A DNA stretch of 64,000 nucleotides. Origin: a virus. The notes below the pieces were generated by a model. That model had not been told where the DNA came from, did no database searches, and worked only from the letters and a program-made list of their open reading frames with translations. Each line of letters opens with the position of its first letter. Position 1 is the first letter of the stretch. The translations under genes were made by a program, and so were the position numbers. Positions 13,429 through 22,994 of this stretch are shown in pieces. The DNA lies in IMG/VR virus record IMGVR_UViG_3300022821_000013, positions 1 to 64,000 of that record; one strand, 5' to 3'.

Positions 13429-13610
13429 ATATCACCATTTAGTTTTGTAAATAATATTATTTGGTTGGTTTCTTCATCTATATTAAGTCTTGATATATTT
13501 TTATCTTCTCTTGAATTATCATTATTAATTTCCGATGATACTACATCATAAGTATCATAATAGTTATCTGGTAAGTCATTTAGCCATTGTTTTAGTTCAG
13601 TTAACGTCAT
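13425..13610 (-). CDS. Small hypothetical protein
   Basis: A 61-residue acidic protein begins MTLTELKQWLNDLPDNYYDT, a pattern seen in many small phage proteins that open with a helix ending LP. The start overlaps the end of the glycosyltransferase gene by 1 base. Function is unknown. Confidence 0.5.
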   Translation of the reverse strand: MTLTELKQWLNDLPDNYYDTYDVVSSEINNDNSREDKNISRLNIDEETNQIILFTKLNGDI

Positions 13611-14800
13611 TACTTCCTTATTATTAGTTCTTTGTTATAATCAGTCATAGACTTTATATCTAATTTTAGATTGCCAATTATAGATTCACCTATAACACCA
13701 GAATCTTGTATTATTGCACTTAACATAGTTATATAACTATAATCTTCTTTTGTGAATGTTCCTACGTCTATAGTTATATTAATATCTGATGTTTCTGTCG
13801 TGTTAAACTTAGCATTTAGATCAAAATCTGTTTCTAATTGACGTTTGTTTATATACTCATTAACTATGTTATTATCTACATTTATATAATCAAACCAAGG
13901 TTCCAATAAATGTAAATAATCTTGTATTTGTGTATCATTCATTAAATTCAGATTGTTAATATTCAATAACTTTCTATAACGTGGATATATTATAGGTTTC
14001 ATATATTCGTCATGAGTTACCATTCTACTCCACTTACGAATGAAATTCCTAGTTGATTTTTGATTTTGCTTTAGCCATTCATCACTTTCGGTTCCAACAT
14101 TTGTTATAGTTGGATTAAATCTACTACCCCTACATGTCATGTGATACACGTATCCATCCCAAGTTTGTATAAACTTAACACCGTTTAATTGGAATCTATC
14201 GAAAATATCCGAATCCTCTTTACTCTGAGGCTTATATAATGGGTCATGGCCATTTATATTCTGAAAATCTTCCTTGTAAAACGCCCACGGAGCAAATATA
14301 CCCTCTGTGACCTTACCTTTATATTCTTTAATTAGTTTAGTGTTGAATTTTAAAAATGATTTTTCATCAAACTCTTCAGTTTCGATACCAAATCCATTTA
14401 ATACCTTTTCTACTCCATCTGGATGTAATGGTGGTTCAATCCGTGTTAATGATACAATAGTACCTTTTTTTATATGTTTCTCAATAGCATCCAATGCTTT
14501 AGGTGCTAAATACATATCAGCATGAAATATAATGGCTATATCATTAGTTGATACATCATTTACCAGTGTATCATATAAAATGGTATGTCCAATTCTATCA
14601 CCAGACTCATTACGTATAGCTTTGAAATTGGGATCATTAGACATTATCTGTTGACACCATTCCCAAGTACCATCATTAGAATTATCGTCAGCAACACATA
14701 TTTCTACGATATGCTTACCTTGATTTTTTCTAATTGATTCATATGACCATTTTAAATATTTTAAATTATTTCGGCTTGGTTGTATAAACGAAATTTCCAT
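13610..14800 (-). CDS. Family 2 glycosyltransferase
   Basis: The 396-residue GT-A enzyme has the nucleotide-binding start ISFIQPSRNN, the VADDNSNDGT loop near residues 37-45 and the metal-binding HADMYLAP near 93-100 (DxD position). A second acidic site, KEDSDIFDRF, follows later. The C-terminal ~150 residues are extra and unrecognised. It is the most downstream member of the glycan operon. Donor and acceptor cannot be read from the sequence. Confidence 0.85.
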   Translation of the reverse strand: MEISFIQPSRNNLKYLKWSYESIRKNQGKHIVEICVADDNSNDGTWEWCQQIMSNDPNFKAIRNESGDRIGHTILYDTLVNDVSTNDIAIIFHADMYLAPKALDAIEKHIKKGTIVSLTRIEPPLHPDGVEKVLNGFGIETEEFDEKSFLKFNTKLIKEYKGKVTEGIFAPWAFYKEDFQNINGHDPLYKPQSKEDSDIFDRFQLNGVKFIQTWDGYVYHMTCRGSRFNPTITNVGTESDEWLKQNQKSTRNFIRKWSRMVTHDEYMKPIIYPRYRKLLNINNLNLMNDTQIQDYLHLLEPWFDYINVDNNIVNEYINKRQLETDFDLNAKFNTTETSDINITIDVGTFTKEDYSYITMLSAIIQDSGVIGESIIGNLKLDIKSMTDYNKELIIRK

Positions 14801-15738
14801 TAACCCAATTCCTTAATTACATTATTAAATTTTTCTAAAAATACACTCTCTTTATAATACTTATTATACAACTCTTTCGTTGTTGTAGAACATTCATTAT
14901 AAAAATCATCATCATCTCTTAATCTAATCGCTAATTCTTTTGCTGATTGTATATCACATAATTCAACTGATGTTTCTGGGTGTAATATTCTCTGTGTATC
15001 TAAATAATCATACCCTATACATGGAATCCCTAAATATGAACAATTTAATGCAAACGTTCCAGCTGCAAATGTTCTCATCATATGAACTCCATATTTAACT
15101 TTATTGAGTTCATATATCCATTGATTGAATTCCATATAAGGAAGATATTTAACACTATCAAATCTATCTTCATCTGGTGTTTTTCTACCCATTGATGGTG
15201 CAGTTATGTTAGTTGATATATTATTAGCTACCAATAAAGAATCCATACCACTATACCAAGAACACATATTACCACCTATCATCACACCAGACCGTTCTAT
15301 AGGTCGTGTTAATAATATATTATCCTCTATCATCAATGATTGCAATGTAAATGCTGGTGTATCATACAATCCTTTGTAATACCTAACATCACTTTCATTA
15401 TGACATAATATACCATCAAATTGATTTATAACATTAATATATTCTATCTGGATTGCTAAATTATAATCTTGCCAATAATCATTAGCTCCTTCTTGCATAA
15501 ATAATATTTTCTTTGATATAGACCGTAGATATGAAATTACATCTCTACCAAGTATAGTTTCTATACCATTCTTAGGGAATATACATATAACTATATCATA
15601 TATAATATCTGTTTTATAAAAGAATGGAAAATTATCAGTCTTTATAGCTATAGACCAAGCAACATCAGTTCGTATATTATGTGATGTTCTATCTATTTTC
15701 CCAATATAAGATTTTTCGCTTATTATAGCAATATTCAT
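14800..15738 (-). CDS. GT-B glycosyltransferase-like protein
   Basis: The 312-residue protein has a Rossmann-like N-terminal half (IIYDIVICIFPKNG, KKILFMQEGAND). Its C-terminal half resembles the nucleotide-sugar side of GT-B enzymes: GTFALNCSYLGIPCIGYDYLD followed by ETSVELCD. The exact CAZy family is unclear. It shares a single base with the neighbouring gene stop. Probably a sugar transferase in the same pathway. Confidence 0.7.
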   Translation of the reverse strand: MNIAIISEKSYIGKIDRTSHNIRTDVAWSIAIKTDNFPFFYKTDIIYDIVICIFPKNGIETILGRDVISYLRSISKKILFMQEGANDYWQDYNLAIQIEYINVINQFDGILCHNESDVRYYKGLYDTPAFTLQSLMIEDNILLTRPIERSGVMIGGNMCSWYSGMDSLLVANNISTNITAPSMGRKTPDEDRFDSVKYLPYMEFNQWIYELNKVKYGVHMMRTFAAGTFALNCSYLGIPCIGYDYLDTQRILHPETSVELCDIQSAKELAIRLRDDDDFYNECSTTTKELYNKYYKESVFLEKFNNVIKELG

Positions 15739-15740
15739 AA

Positions 15741-16712
15741 TTATACCTTGTTATCCCAATAATCAACCATTTCATTAACCATAGATTCAAATGTATATGT
15801 TGTATTCCAATTTAATGTTTTCTTTGCTTTACTGCAATCACCACATAAATAATTTAATTCTTCTGGTCTAATATATTTTTCATTCTGAACCACATAATCT
15901 CTATAATCCAATCCAACACGGTTAAATGCTAATTCACATAGATCTCTTACTGAGTGTGCTATTCCAGTTGAAACTACAAAATCATCTGGCACATCATGAT
16001 CTAATATTAATTTCATAGCTCTAACATAATCATAAGAATGACCCCAGTCACGTTTAGAATCTAAGTTGCCTAATTCGAGTTTATCCTGTAGTCCTTTTTT
16101 TATAGATACTGCTGACTTTATTATCTTGTTAGTTACAAAGTTTGAACCTCTACGTGGTGATTCATGATTAAATAAAATTCCATTTGACGCAAATAACTTA
16201 TATGAATTTCTATAATTTCTAACTATTGAGTATGCATATAACTTAGCACATCCATAAGGACTAACTGGTTGCATATGTGTAGTTTCTCTTTGCATCATAT
16301 CATCATCTACTGCATTACCAAACATCTCAGAACTACTAGCTTGGTAGAATTTAGCATTAGGTGCATTAGTTCTATATGCTTCCAATATATTTAATACTCC
16401 AAGTGCATTTGTTTGAGCTGTGTATTCAGGAACATCAAAACTTATTCTTACATGTGATTGTGCAGCCAAATTAAAAATATAATCTGGTTGTATAGTTTTT
16501 ATTAATCGATTCAATCCATTAACATCACTTAAATCACCATAAGAAACCTCTATATCACCATCTAAATGATCTATTCTATTAATTTGATGTTCTGGTGTTG
16601 AATTTCGTCTTGTTATACCATAAACATCAACCCCATTATCTAATAAATGCTCTGACAGATATGACCCATCCTGTCCTGATATACCTGTTATAAACGCTTT
16701 TTTCTTAATCAT
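15741..16712 (-). CDS. gmd: GDP-mannose 4,6-dehydratase
   Basis: This converts GDP-mannose to GDP-4-keto-6-deoxymannose, the precursor of GDP-fucose, rhamnose and perosamine. The 323-residue protein shows the NAD(P) loop ITGISGQDGSYL (residues 8-19), RRNST near 35-39, SSSEMFG at 126-132 and the catalytic Tyr153/Lys157 in SPYGCAK. NHESPRRG and the C-terminal YIRPEELNYL segment are hallmark Gmd features. The length fits the family. The gene sits next to an aminotransferase-like gene, so a 4-amino sugar such as perosamine is a reasonable product, inferred. Confidence 0.93.
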   Translation of the reverse strand: MIKKKAFITGISGQDGSYLSEHLLDNGVDVYGITRRNSTPEHQINRIDHLDGDIEVSYGDLSDVNGLNRLIKTIQPDYIFNLAAQSHVRISFDVPEYTAQTNALGVLNILEAYRTNAPNAKFYQASSSEMFGNAVDDDMMQRETTHMQPVSPYGCAKLYAYSIVRNYRNSYKLFASNGILFNHESPRRGSNFVTNKIIKSAVSIKKGLQDKLELGNLDSKRDWGHSYDYVRAMKLILDHDVPDDFVVSTGIAHSVRDLCELAFNRVGLDYRDYVVQNEKYIRPEELNYLCGDCSKAKKTLNWNTTYTFESMVNEMVDYWDNKV

Positions 16713-17295
16713 TAAAAATCTCCATTGTTGTTAAATCCACCCAATCAGTATACACCCATTTACGTGGTTCAGTATTTTTAGCATCATTTAATTTTTCTAA
16801 TCCCAATTTAGCTGTTTCTGGTGTCATATAATAGTGATAACCAAACACATCAATATTCTGTTCTCTCCATGGTACATTTGGTAATCTACCATCATAAGAC
16901 ATTTTCTTTAATGTATTGTAAGATTCGAAGTCATTAGTTAATATAATTCCACCTCTACCAAGACTAAGGTGTTTTTGATATTGGAAACTTATACACATAT
17001 AAGTTCCATCTATATATGAATTTGGTTTCCATAATACAGCAGAATCTATTATGTTATTATCACCCATATAATAATAATCTTCCCATGATTCATCTCTCCA
17101 TTCAAATGGAATACCTAATTTGTTCCCTAGCATTGGAACTGATAGATATGTTCGTTTTGGAACACTAAATATTGATATATTTTTATATCTCATACATAAC
17201 TCAATACCATGAGTACACGAATCAGTTGCTATTGCATACTTAGATCCAAAGAATTTAGCAATTTCATTTTCAAACTCACTAACTATTTCAAACAT
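16705..17295 (-). CDS. Short DegT/DnrJ-type aminotransferase
   Basis: CISFQYQKHLSLGRGGIILT at residues 101-120 matches the PLP-lysine region of sugar aminotransferases, with Lys108 as the Schiff-base residue. The N-terminus has the family pattern of a helix ending in FFGSKYAIATDS. The protein is 196 residues, about half the usual 360-400, and lacks much of the C-terminal domain. It overlaps gmd by 8 bases. It may aminate the Gmd product (as in GDP-perosamine synthesis) or be a reduced, perhaps inactive version. Confidence 0.75.
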   Translation of the reverse strand: MFEIVSEFENEIAKFFGSKYAIATDSCTHGIELCMRYKNISIFSVPKRTYLSVPMLGNKLGIPFEWRDESWEDYYYMGDNNIIDSAVLWKPNSYIDGTYMCISFQYQKHLSLGRGGIILTNDFESYNTLKKMSYDGRLPNVPWREQNIDVFGYHYYMTPETAKLGLEKLNDAKNTEPRKWVYTDWVDLTTMEIFND

Positions 17296-17306
17296 ATAAC
17301 CCCAAC

Positions 17307-17849
17307 TTATATTTTATTACATTCAATATTTAAACTTATCAATGTTCCATTCGATTTATCCATCTTAGGTATGTATGCCTGTGAATGATCATCATAAACC
17401 CCATGATCAGTATCACGCCAATCCCAATAATCAATATTAGTAAATCCATTATTAGATAATAATTCCTGTAGTGAATCATAATCATAAGTTGTTTTGTGGT
17501 ATATAATATCATCACCCATATCCATTCTGCCATATAAAGGGCCTGTAAATGAATCAAGTTTATAATCACCAGTCATATATAACCTACATATAGAGTTAAA
17601 GTCTGGAACTGCAATTCTCAATATACCATTGGGTTTCAATACACGTTTCCACTCAGATAGAATGTTAATAATTGATGTCCTATCAAAATATTCTATAACG
17701 TGTGATGCATATATCAAATCAACACTATTATCTATGAATTCTAGTTTAGTTATATCATTATAATCCAAATGTGAATAATCACCACCATCAATATGAATCC
17801 AATCATCACCAAAATCTCTCCACCCACAACCCATATTTATATTAATCAT
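17307..17849 (-). CDS. Class I SAM-dependent methyltransferase
   Basis: A 180-residue protein with motif I NMGCGWRDFGDDWIHIDGGD at the N-terminus, DLIYASHVIEYFD as motif II near residue 65, and LKPNGILRIAVPDF as motif III. This is the short type found next to sugar genes. It could methylate a sugar, but the substrate is unknown. It overlaps the cupin gene by 8 bases. Confidence 0.82.
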   Translation of the reverse strand: MININMGCGWRDFGDDWIHIDGGDYSHLDYNDITKLEFIDNSVDLIYASHVIEYFDRTSIINILSEWKRVLKPNGILRIAVPDFNSICRLYMTGDYKLDSFTGPLYGRMDMGDDIIYHKTTYDYDSLQELLSNNGFTNIDYWDWRDTDHGVYDDHSQAYIPKMDKSNGTLISLNIECNKI

Positions 17850-18279
17850 TTATATTATCCTGTATAAATACTTTATCATTATCAACACCAGTATATGGAC
17901 CAGTTTTATATTCTCTAATTAGAGTATCATCCGTCAGTATCTCATATGTATGTCCACCTTGAAATGTAAATGTTGCATCACCCTCACCAATAACATAGGT
18001 ATCTATTAATGAACCATCTGTATCATAAAAGTACGATTTAACTTTACCTCTAACTACACACCAAGATTCTTGTGCTATTACACTCGGTTCCCCATCCTTC
18101 CATATATGTTGATGTGGTCTATATTTTACATCTTTATCTGGCTTTAAGAATGCACATTGTATAAATTCAGATTCTGGACAAATATCAATCCTGTTATAAT
18201 CTGAATTTATATGCATTTCTAAATAATCAACTATATGTAATAATATAGTATCGTCTATACGTGAGTATATTTTAATCAT
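17842..18279 (-). CDS. Cupin-fold protein (WbuC/FdtA-like)
   Basis: A 145-residue single-cupin protein. Histidines in YRPHQHIWKDG (near residues 53-63), then GGHTYEILTDDTLIREYKTGPY form the two cupin motifs. Similar proteins occur in O-antigen and capsule loci, some as sugar isomerases, but this one cannot be assigned a reaction. It is translationally coupled to its neighbours by 8-base overlaps. Confidence 0.72.
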   Translation of the reverse strand: MIKIYSRIDDTILLHIVDYLEMHINSDYNRIDICPESEFIQCAFLKPDKDVKYRPHQHIWKDGEPSVIAQESWCVVRGKVKSYFYDTDGSLIDTYVIGEGDATFTFQGGHTYEILTDDTLIREYKTGPYTGVDNDKVFIQDNIND

Positions 18280-18853
18280 AGTTATAATTCCCCTCTAATA
18301 ACAATTTAACATATTCAAACTCAGTTTCATCATGAATATCTATCCAATCAACAACATACAATGTATTATAATTTGATTTTCCAATATGATAACATACTTT
18401 TTTTCGAATTACATGTATATGGCTATTATTAATATAATCGTTATCCATAGTTGATAATTCCCAAATAGCATCATTATATAATAGACGTTCTATACATTCA
18501 TCTATTGTATCGGAAGTCATCTGTGGTGAATTTGCTTGTAATATAACAATAATATCCTCATCATCCAAATCAACACCAATATGTTCTATTGCATGTGTTA
18601 TTGGAACTTGCATCCAAACATCATCATTAGATAATTCTATAGGTCGCCTAACAATCTTACATTTATCACCAACTACAGTCATAATATCATCCGATTCCGT
18701 AGATACATATAAATTATTATGTGATATATATTTACTATTTAATGCAGCATCTATAGTCCAATTGATTAGTGGCTTACCCATTATAGGTAATATGTTTTTA
18801 TTTTTTAATCTCTTAGAACCACCACGTGCAGGTATAATACCAATTATATTCAT
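18272..18853 (-). CDS. CMP-nonulosonic acid cytidylyltransferase (NeuA/PseF-like)
   Basis: The enzyme transfers CMP from CTP to a sialic-type sugar. IPARGGSKRLKNKN at residues 7-20 is the CTP-binding signature. STESDDI and LQANSPQMTSDTIDECI follow as in the family. The 193-residue length is somewhat below the usual ~230. The NeuB-like synthase is encoded 3 kb upstream in the same operon, so both steps from a hexosamine to a CMP-sugar are present. Confidence 0.87.
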   Translation of the reverse strand: MNIIGIIPARGGSKRLKNKNILPIMGKPLINWTIDAALNSKYISHNNLYVSTESDDIMTVVGDKCKIVRRPIELSNDDVWMQVPITHAIEHIGVDLDDEDIIVILQANSPQMTSDTIDECIERLLYNDAIWELSTMDNDYINNSHIHVIRKKVCYHIGKSNYNTLYVVDWIDIHDETEFEYVKLLLEGNYNYD

Positions 18854-19599
18854 ATTATATCCTCTATATTTATTTTTGTTGCACCAATATCAATCAATAC
18901 ATTATCATGGATAGAATAAACCTCAATATCATTACGTTTCAATGTATCTATATAATACTTAAATTTATTAATAATATCAGTTGAATTTCTAAATTTATTA
19001 ATGTTTATATTAGCATCAAAATTCAATCTAAAGAAATCATCTATATCTTCATTTATAAATGAATTTATACCATAATAATTATCCATAAGATATTTGGAAT
19101 TCTCCTTTAGTATATCCAATAATACATCATTATTGTTATAAAAGTGTCCTTGTGCTGAGAAATCAAAGCCTACATAAACTATTCGTTTGGCTCCAAGTAT
19201 ATATGCCATATGAGTTGCTGAAAATGCTATCTGTTCTGCACCAACCAACTTAAAATTACTATCTGTTATCTTTGGTAGCCATCCATAATCACCAACTACA
19301 TTTATATTAGTTAATGTAGTTACATCACTATACTCATCACTATCAAAAAAGTTATGTGGTTCTCCCTGAAAAAAACACATATCACCATTTCCAAATTTAT
19401 GTTGCATTGCTGTGTGGTGGAAATGACCAGACATGTAGTAATTCGATTTGATTTTGATGTATGATTGATTTGTTCCTATAGAACAACATGCATTTATTAA
19501 ACTCATATCATATTCACTTAGGTTATTTATACTATAACCACACCCAACGATAACTATAGTTTTACCCCTGTACATATCTTCATATGAACTTAATATCAT
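18850..19599 (-). CDS. DUF115/Maf-like protein
   Basis: The 249-residue protein starts with a Rossmann-like TIVIVGCGYSINNL and has GTNQSYIKI, GAEQIAFSATHMAYILGAKRIVYVGFDFS. This pattern resembles the 6-hydroxymethylpterin-pyrophosphokinase-MptE/DUF115 domain of motility accessory factors, which attach nonulosonic acids to flagellin. With the NeuA/NeuB-like genes beside it, transfer of that sugar to a protein is a fair guess, not shown. Confidence 0.65.
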   Translation of the reverse strand: MILSSYEDMYRGKTIVIVGCGYSINNLSEYDMSLINACCSIGTNQSYIKIKSNYYMSGHFHHTAMQHKFGNGDMCFFQGEPHNFFDSDEYSDVTTLTNINVVGDYGWLPKITDSNFKLVGAEQIAFSATHMAYILGAKRIVYVGFDFSAQGHFYNNNDVLLDILKENSKYLMDNYYGINSFINEDIDDFFRLNFDANININKFRNSTDIINKFKYYIDTLKRNDIEVYSIHDNVLIDIGATKINIEDII

Positions 19600-21098
19600 T
19601 TAAGCCTCCATAATTCCCATACAAATGGATATGAAAATACAACATCGTGAGTTTTAGATAATTCTGATATTATCTTATGTCGTTTATATACAGGATTATC
19701 ACCGTAATAATGGAATTGTATCAATACATTACCAAACATTGACAATTTATCATTTGATATTAAACTATTCAAAATATCATATTCACCACCTTCAATATTT
19801 AATTTTATTAAGTCTATATGGTTAAGGTGTAAATCATCAATAACATCTATAATATTCATTTGAGATACAGTTTCTAATTCACCTGTTCCCAAAAACACAG
19901 ATGATTTGTTATCTGACACCACCATATCTATATTTTTAGTTGTAGATCCTAATGCAAAATTAAAGAATTTGATATTTTCATTGGATTTAGCATTTGACTT
20001 TGAATATAAATCGCTAACTGGCTCGAAACCATAAGTTTTACAATTATATATCTTATTCATTTCATATGAATATTCCCCATCATAAGAACCAACATCAAAA
20101 ATTATAGATTTATCAGTTATATTATCTATATCATATAACATATTATCACCACCAGACTCGAAAAATAATTTTAACCATTCTGATTGCAGATTGCCATCAA
20201 CATAAGTCCTGATGTCGTTGGTGTTAATATCAATATTGATATTATTATCAATCATCCCTCGCTTTAAAAATACATTCTCAAATATCCAATCTTCCTGTGT
20301 ATCATACAATTTAACGCTTTCTAAATTATCAATTGCATGTGGTAACATATCATTATACAAATCATCACTTAACATTGATAATATATCATCTAATTCATCA
20401 ATAATATTAAATGTTAATATACCATCAACATTAAAGAACTTATCTATTTTATTTGCACCCCAATATATAGGAATAGTCCCAACAGCCATACAATCCAGTA
20501 ATTTCTCTGTGAAATAATAATCACTTTTCGTATTTTCAATGACTATAGAAAATTTATAAGGTGCTAAAATCTCTTCTTTATATTCAAAATCCACACCACA
20601 CCCAGATCCGTAACAATCAACCATGTCAGTTATGTGATTAGCTATTTGATGTCTTAATTTATGACCAGTTGTCATTGTTTTATGTGAGTATATCATAGAA
20701 ACTAATTTACTCTTATCATATATACCATAATTATCATCTAATACCCAACACCCACCAAACGGATAAAATTCAGTATTATCTGGGTATTGATTTAGTAATT
20801 CATCATCATATGTAATTATAAAATCAAATTTATCTATAATCGATTCTATATTATCAAATACCCTATTACCATTAGTCTCTCTGTTCTCTATAATCCAAGC
20901 AACCTTATATTTACTATCAACTTTATCAACTACATCAGATAGTATATATGAATCTGTAAATATAGTAATTGAATCCCATTCATAATTACCCCTATTATAC
21001 TTTATAAACTTGGGAGTTCTATTATCAGTAATTGAGTATATACCACTATCAATTGCAAGATGTTTAAATGCATTATCAAATAAATTTATACCTATCAT
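19596..21098 (-). CDS. Fusion: GT10-like fucosyltransferase plus FkbM methyltransferase
   Basis: Residues ~1-250 carry the GT10 signature YKFSIVIENTKSDYYFTEKL (181-200) followed by AVGTIPIYWG, where the enzyme family binds GDP-fucose. Residues ~330-500 are an FkbM-type methyltransferase with IIFDVGSYDGEYSYEM (SAM site), YGFEPV and LIKLNIEGGEY. The frame is continuous for 500 codons. The fusion suggests sequential transfer and O-methylation of one sugar, inferred. It is coupled to the neighbours by 4-base overlaps. Confidence 0.8.
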   Translation of the reverse strand: MIGINLFDNAFKHLAIDSGIYSITDNRTPKFIKYNRGNYEWDSITIFTDSYILSDVVDKVDSKYKVAWIIENRETNGNRVFDNIESIIDKFDFIITYDDELLNQYPDNTEFYPFGGCWVLDDNYGIYDKSKLVSMIYSHKTMTTGHKLRHQIANHITDMVDCYGSGCGVDFEYKEEILAPYKFSIVIENTKSDYYFTEKLLDCMAVGTIPIYWGANKIDKFFNVDGILTFNIIDELDDILSMLSDDLYNDMLPHAIDNLESVKLYDTQEDWIFENVFLKRGMIDNNINIDINTNDIRTYVDGNLQSEWLKLFFESGGDNMLYDIDNITDKSIIFDVGSYDGEYSYEMNKIYNCKTYGFEPVSDLYSKSNAKSNENIKFFNFALGSTTKNIDMVVSDNKSSVFLGTGELETVSQMNIIDVIDDLHLNHIDLIKLNIEGGEYDILNSLISNDKLSMFGNVLIQFHYYGDNPVYKRHKIISELSKTHDVVFSYPFVWELWRLK

Positions 21099-21955
21099 AG
21101 TAAATCCGATCTTAATTTTTTGATAGCTATTTGTTCAGAATCCAATACTCTTTTTTCTGATGTTCCAAGTGATGTTTTTACTTGATTTATATATTTTAAA
21201 ATATTCTCAACTCCTTTGTATTCTAATGATGCTGCGTGATCAGTTCCTTTCATTGTTCTACTTAAAGTATAATGCCTTTCTATTATTCTTGATCCTAACA
21301 TATAAGCAGCTATATCTGGTGCTATTCCACTGTGATGACCACTAAAACCAACTCCATCTATTCTTTCCTTATACCTATCACGTAACATAGGAATCACATT
21401 TAAATTTAATTCGTCATCTGGACATGGATATGTACTTGTACATTGCAATACATATTTTTCGTTATGTTTTAATATATTAACTACCATATCAATATCTTCT
21501 ATAGATGACATACCAGATGATATTATAACTGGTAATCCTGTATTTGACGTAGCATCAATTAAATCTATATCGGTTATTCTCTGTGATGCAATTTTTAATC
21601 CAGATATTCCAATATCACATAAAAAATCTAAGCTATTAATATCTGTGTAGCTACTGATAAAATCAAAACCAGCATTCTCTACATAATCTTTTAATTCTAT
21701 AAATTCATCTTTTGATAATTCCAATGCATTTCTATGTTCATAATAAGTCATACCAAATGAATTTGCATTATCATAAATCATATTTTTTTGTTTTTCCGAT
21801 AAACACACATCTATATCTCGCTTTGCAGTTTTAATACATGATATAGGTAATCCTTTAAGTGAATCTACCATTTGCTTTGCAATGTTAATATCACCTTGGT
21901 GATTCTGACCTATCTCAGCAATAAAATATACTGGGTTGTTATTATTTACTTTCAT
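21095..21955 (-). CDS. N-acetylneuraminate-type synthase (NeuB/PseI-like)
   Basis: This condenses phosphoenolpyruvate with an amino-hexose to make a nine-carbon nonulosonic acid. Family motifs are clear: FIAEIGQNHQGDINIAKQM at the start, GLKIASQRITD, PVIISSGMSS, LQCTSTYPCPDDELNLNVI, GFSGHH, and IIERHYTLSRTMKGTDHAASLE. The 286-residue length lacks the C-terminal SAF/antifreeze-like domain usual in NeuB (~340). Sialic, legionaminic and pseudaminic acid cannot be told apart here. Confidence 0.9.
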   Translation of the reverse strand: MKVNNNNPVYFIAEIGQNHQGDINIAKQMVDSLKGLPISCIKTAKRDIDVCLSEKQKNMIYDNANSFGMTYYEHRNALELSKDEFIELKDYVENAGFDFISSYTDINSLDFLCDIGISGLKIASQRITDIDLIDATSNTGLPVIISSGMSSIEDIDMVVNILKHNEKYVLQCTSTYPCPDDELNLNVIPMLRDRYKERIDGVGFSGHHSGIAPDIAAYMLGSRIIERHYTLSRTMKGTDHAASLEYKGVENILKYINQVKTSLGTSEKRVLDSEQIAIKKLRSDLL

Positions 21956-22245
21956 ACTTCCTCTATTATTTTAGTTTTATCATCTACCAATAAATCCCAA
22001 ACTGGTTTGTATTCATTAGATAACCTATTATACTTACAACCCCATTCATTTAACTGGTATATAGTTAACTCTGTCCAATCTATACCTGTACCACTACCCC
22101 TTGCAGTCCAATAAACTATCTCGTTACCACTATCAAATAAATTATTTATTTTATCAATATTAACTTTGTTTGGTATCGCAAATTCATAATTTCGAACTCC
22201 ATCATAAAAACAAATAGTCTCATCTATATCAACATATATTACCAT
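21952..22245 (-). CDS. HAD-like sugar phosphatase
   Basis: The 97-residue protein starts MVIYVDIDETIC, with the nucleophile pair Asp6 and Asp8, then VYWTARGSG as motif II and LLVDDKT as motif IV. It resembles small capsule-locus HAD phosphatases. A frame from 22254 uses TTG; I chose the ATG at 22245 because it overlaps the SDR stop. It may dephosphorylate the product of a NeuB-type step or a sugar-phosphate precursor. Confidence 0.75.
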   Translation of the reverse strand: MVIYVDIDETICFYDGVRNYEFAIPNKVNIDKINNLFDSGNEIVYWTARGSGTGIDWTELTIYQLNEWGCKYNRLSNEYKPVWDLLVDDKTKIIEEV

Positions 22246-22994
22246 GCAGTCCAACCCCCATCAACAACTAGATTGTGACCTGTTACGTATGATGATGCAT
22301 TAGAAAGTAAATATAATAGTGCACCAGCAACTTCATAGTTATAACTTAATCTCCCCATAGGAGATAAATGTGAAAAGTTATCCTCGAATGTGGTTTCATG
22401 GTTATTCCAGACTCCGTGTGGTGTTATCATATTAACTCTTATATTATCTTTAGCCCAGTATGTTGATAGATAATTTGATAATGCCATTATACCACCCTTA
22501 GATGCCGAATATGATGCTGGTGTCTTTAGTGGCTGTGATAAACCATCATATATACTATGGTTTGGAGCTACTACAGAATATGTGGATGCTATATTAATTA
22601 TACTACCACCAGTTTCTTTCATATGAGTTCCAATTATTTTACACATTAAAAATGTACCTTTTAAATTGCAATCCATTACATCATCCCACACATCAGAATC
22701 GTAGTTTTCAAATATATCAAAGAACCCCTGTGGTTTAGACCAATGACAATTAACCAAACCATCAATATGACCATATTTATCAATTACATCATTTGTAAAT
22801 TTCTCGATGTTATTTTTATCAGTAACATCGTTATCAGGAAGATCAAATCCAATTACATTAGCACCAAATTGTTCACATGCTTCTACAAATGCCTTACCTA
22901 TTAATCCATTATGACCAGTTATCACAATAACTTTATTTGTTAAGTCAAATAAAGACTTGAAATCTATCTTGGTTGGATCTGTTGTTCTAATCAT
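22239..22994 (-). CDS. Short-chain dehydrogenase/reductase
   Basis: A 251-residue classical SDR: VIVITGHNGLIGKAF is the nucleotide loop, LVNCHWSK replaces the NNAG motif, NIAST has the catalytic serine, and YSASKGG holds Tyr and Lys. The end GHNLVVDGGWTAW is the typical SDR C-terminus. In this operon it probably reduces or epimerises a sugar precursor (as PtmA-type SDRs do in legionaminic acid pathways), which is inferred. Confidence 0.85.
   Translation of the reverse strand: MIRTTDPTKIDFKSLFDLTNKVIVITGHNGLIGKAFVEACEQFGANVIGFDLPDNDVTDKNNIEKFTNDVIDKYGHIDGLVNCHWSKPQGFFDIFENYDSDVWDDVMDCNLKGTFLMCKIIGTHMKETGGSIINIASTYSVVAPNHSIYDGLSQPLKTPASYSASKGGIMALSNYLSTYWAKDNIRVNMITPHGVWNNHETTFEDNFSHLSPMGRLSYNYEVAGALLYLLSNASSYVTGHNLVVDGGWTAW

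Noticed and set aside
17339-17569. Small minus-strand frame inside the methyltransferase
   Set aside because: Met/Ile-rich and out of frame with clear methyltransferase motifs.
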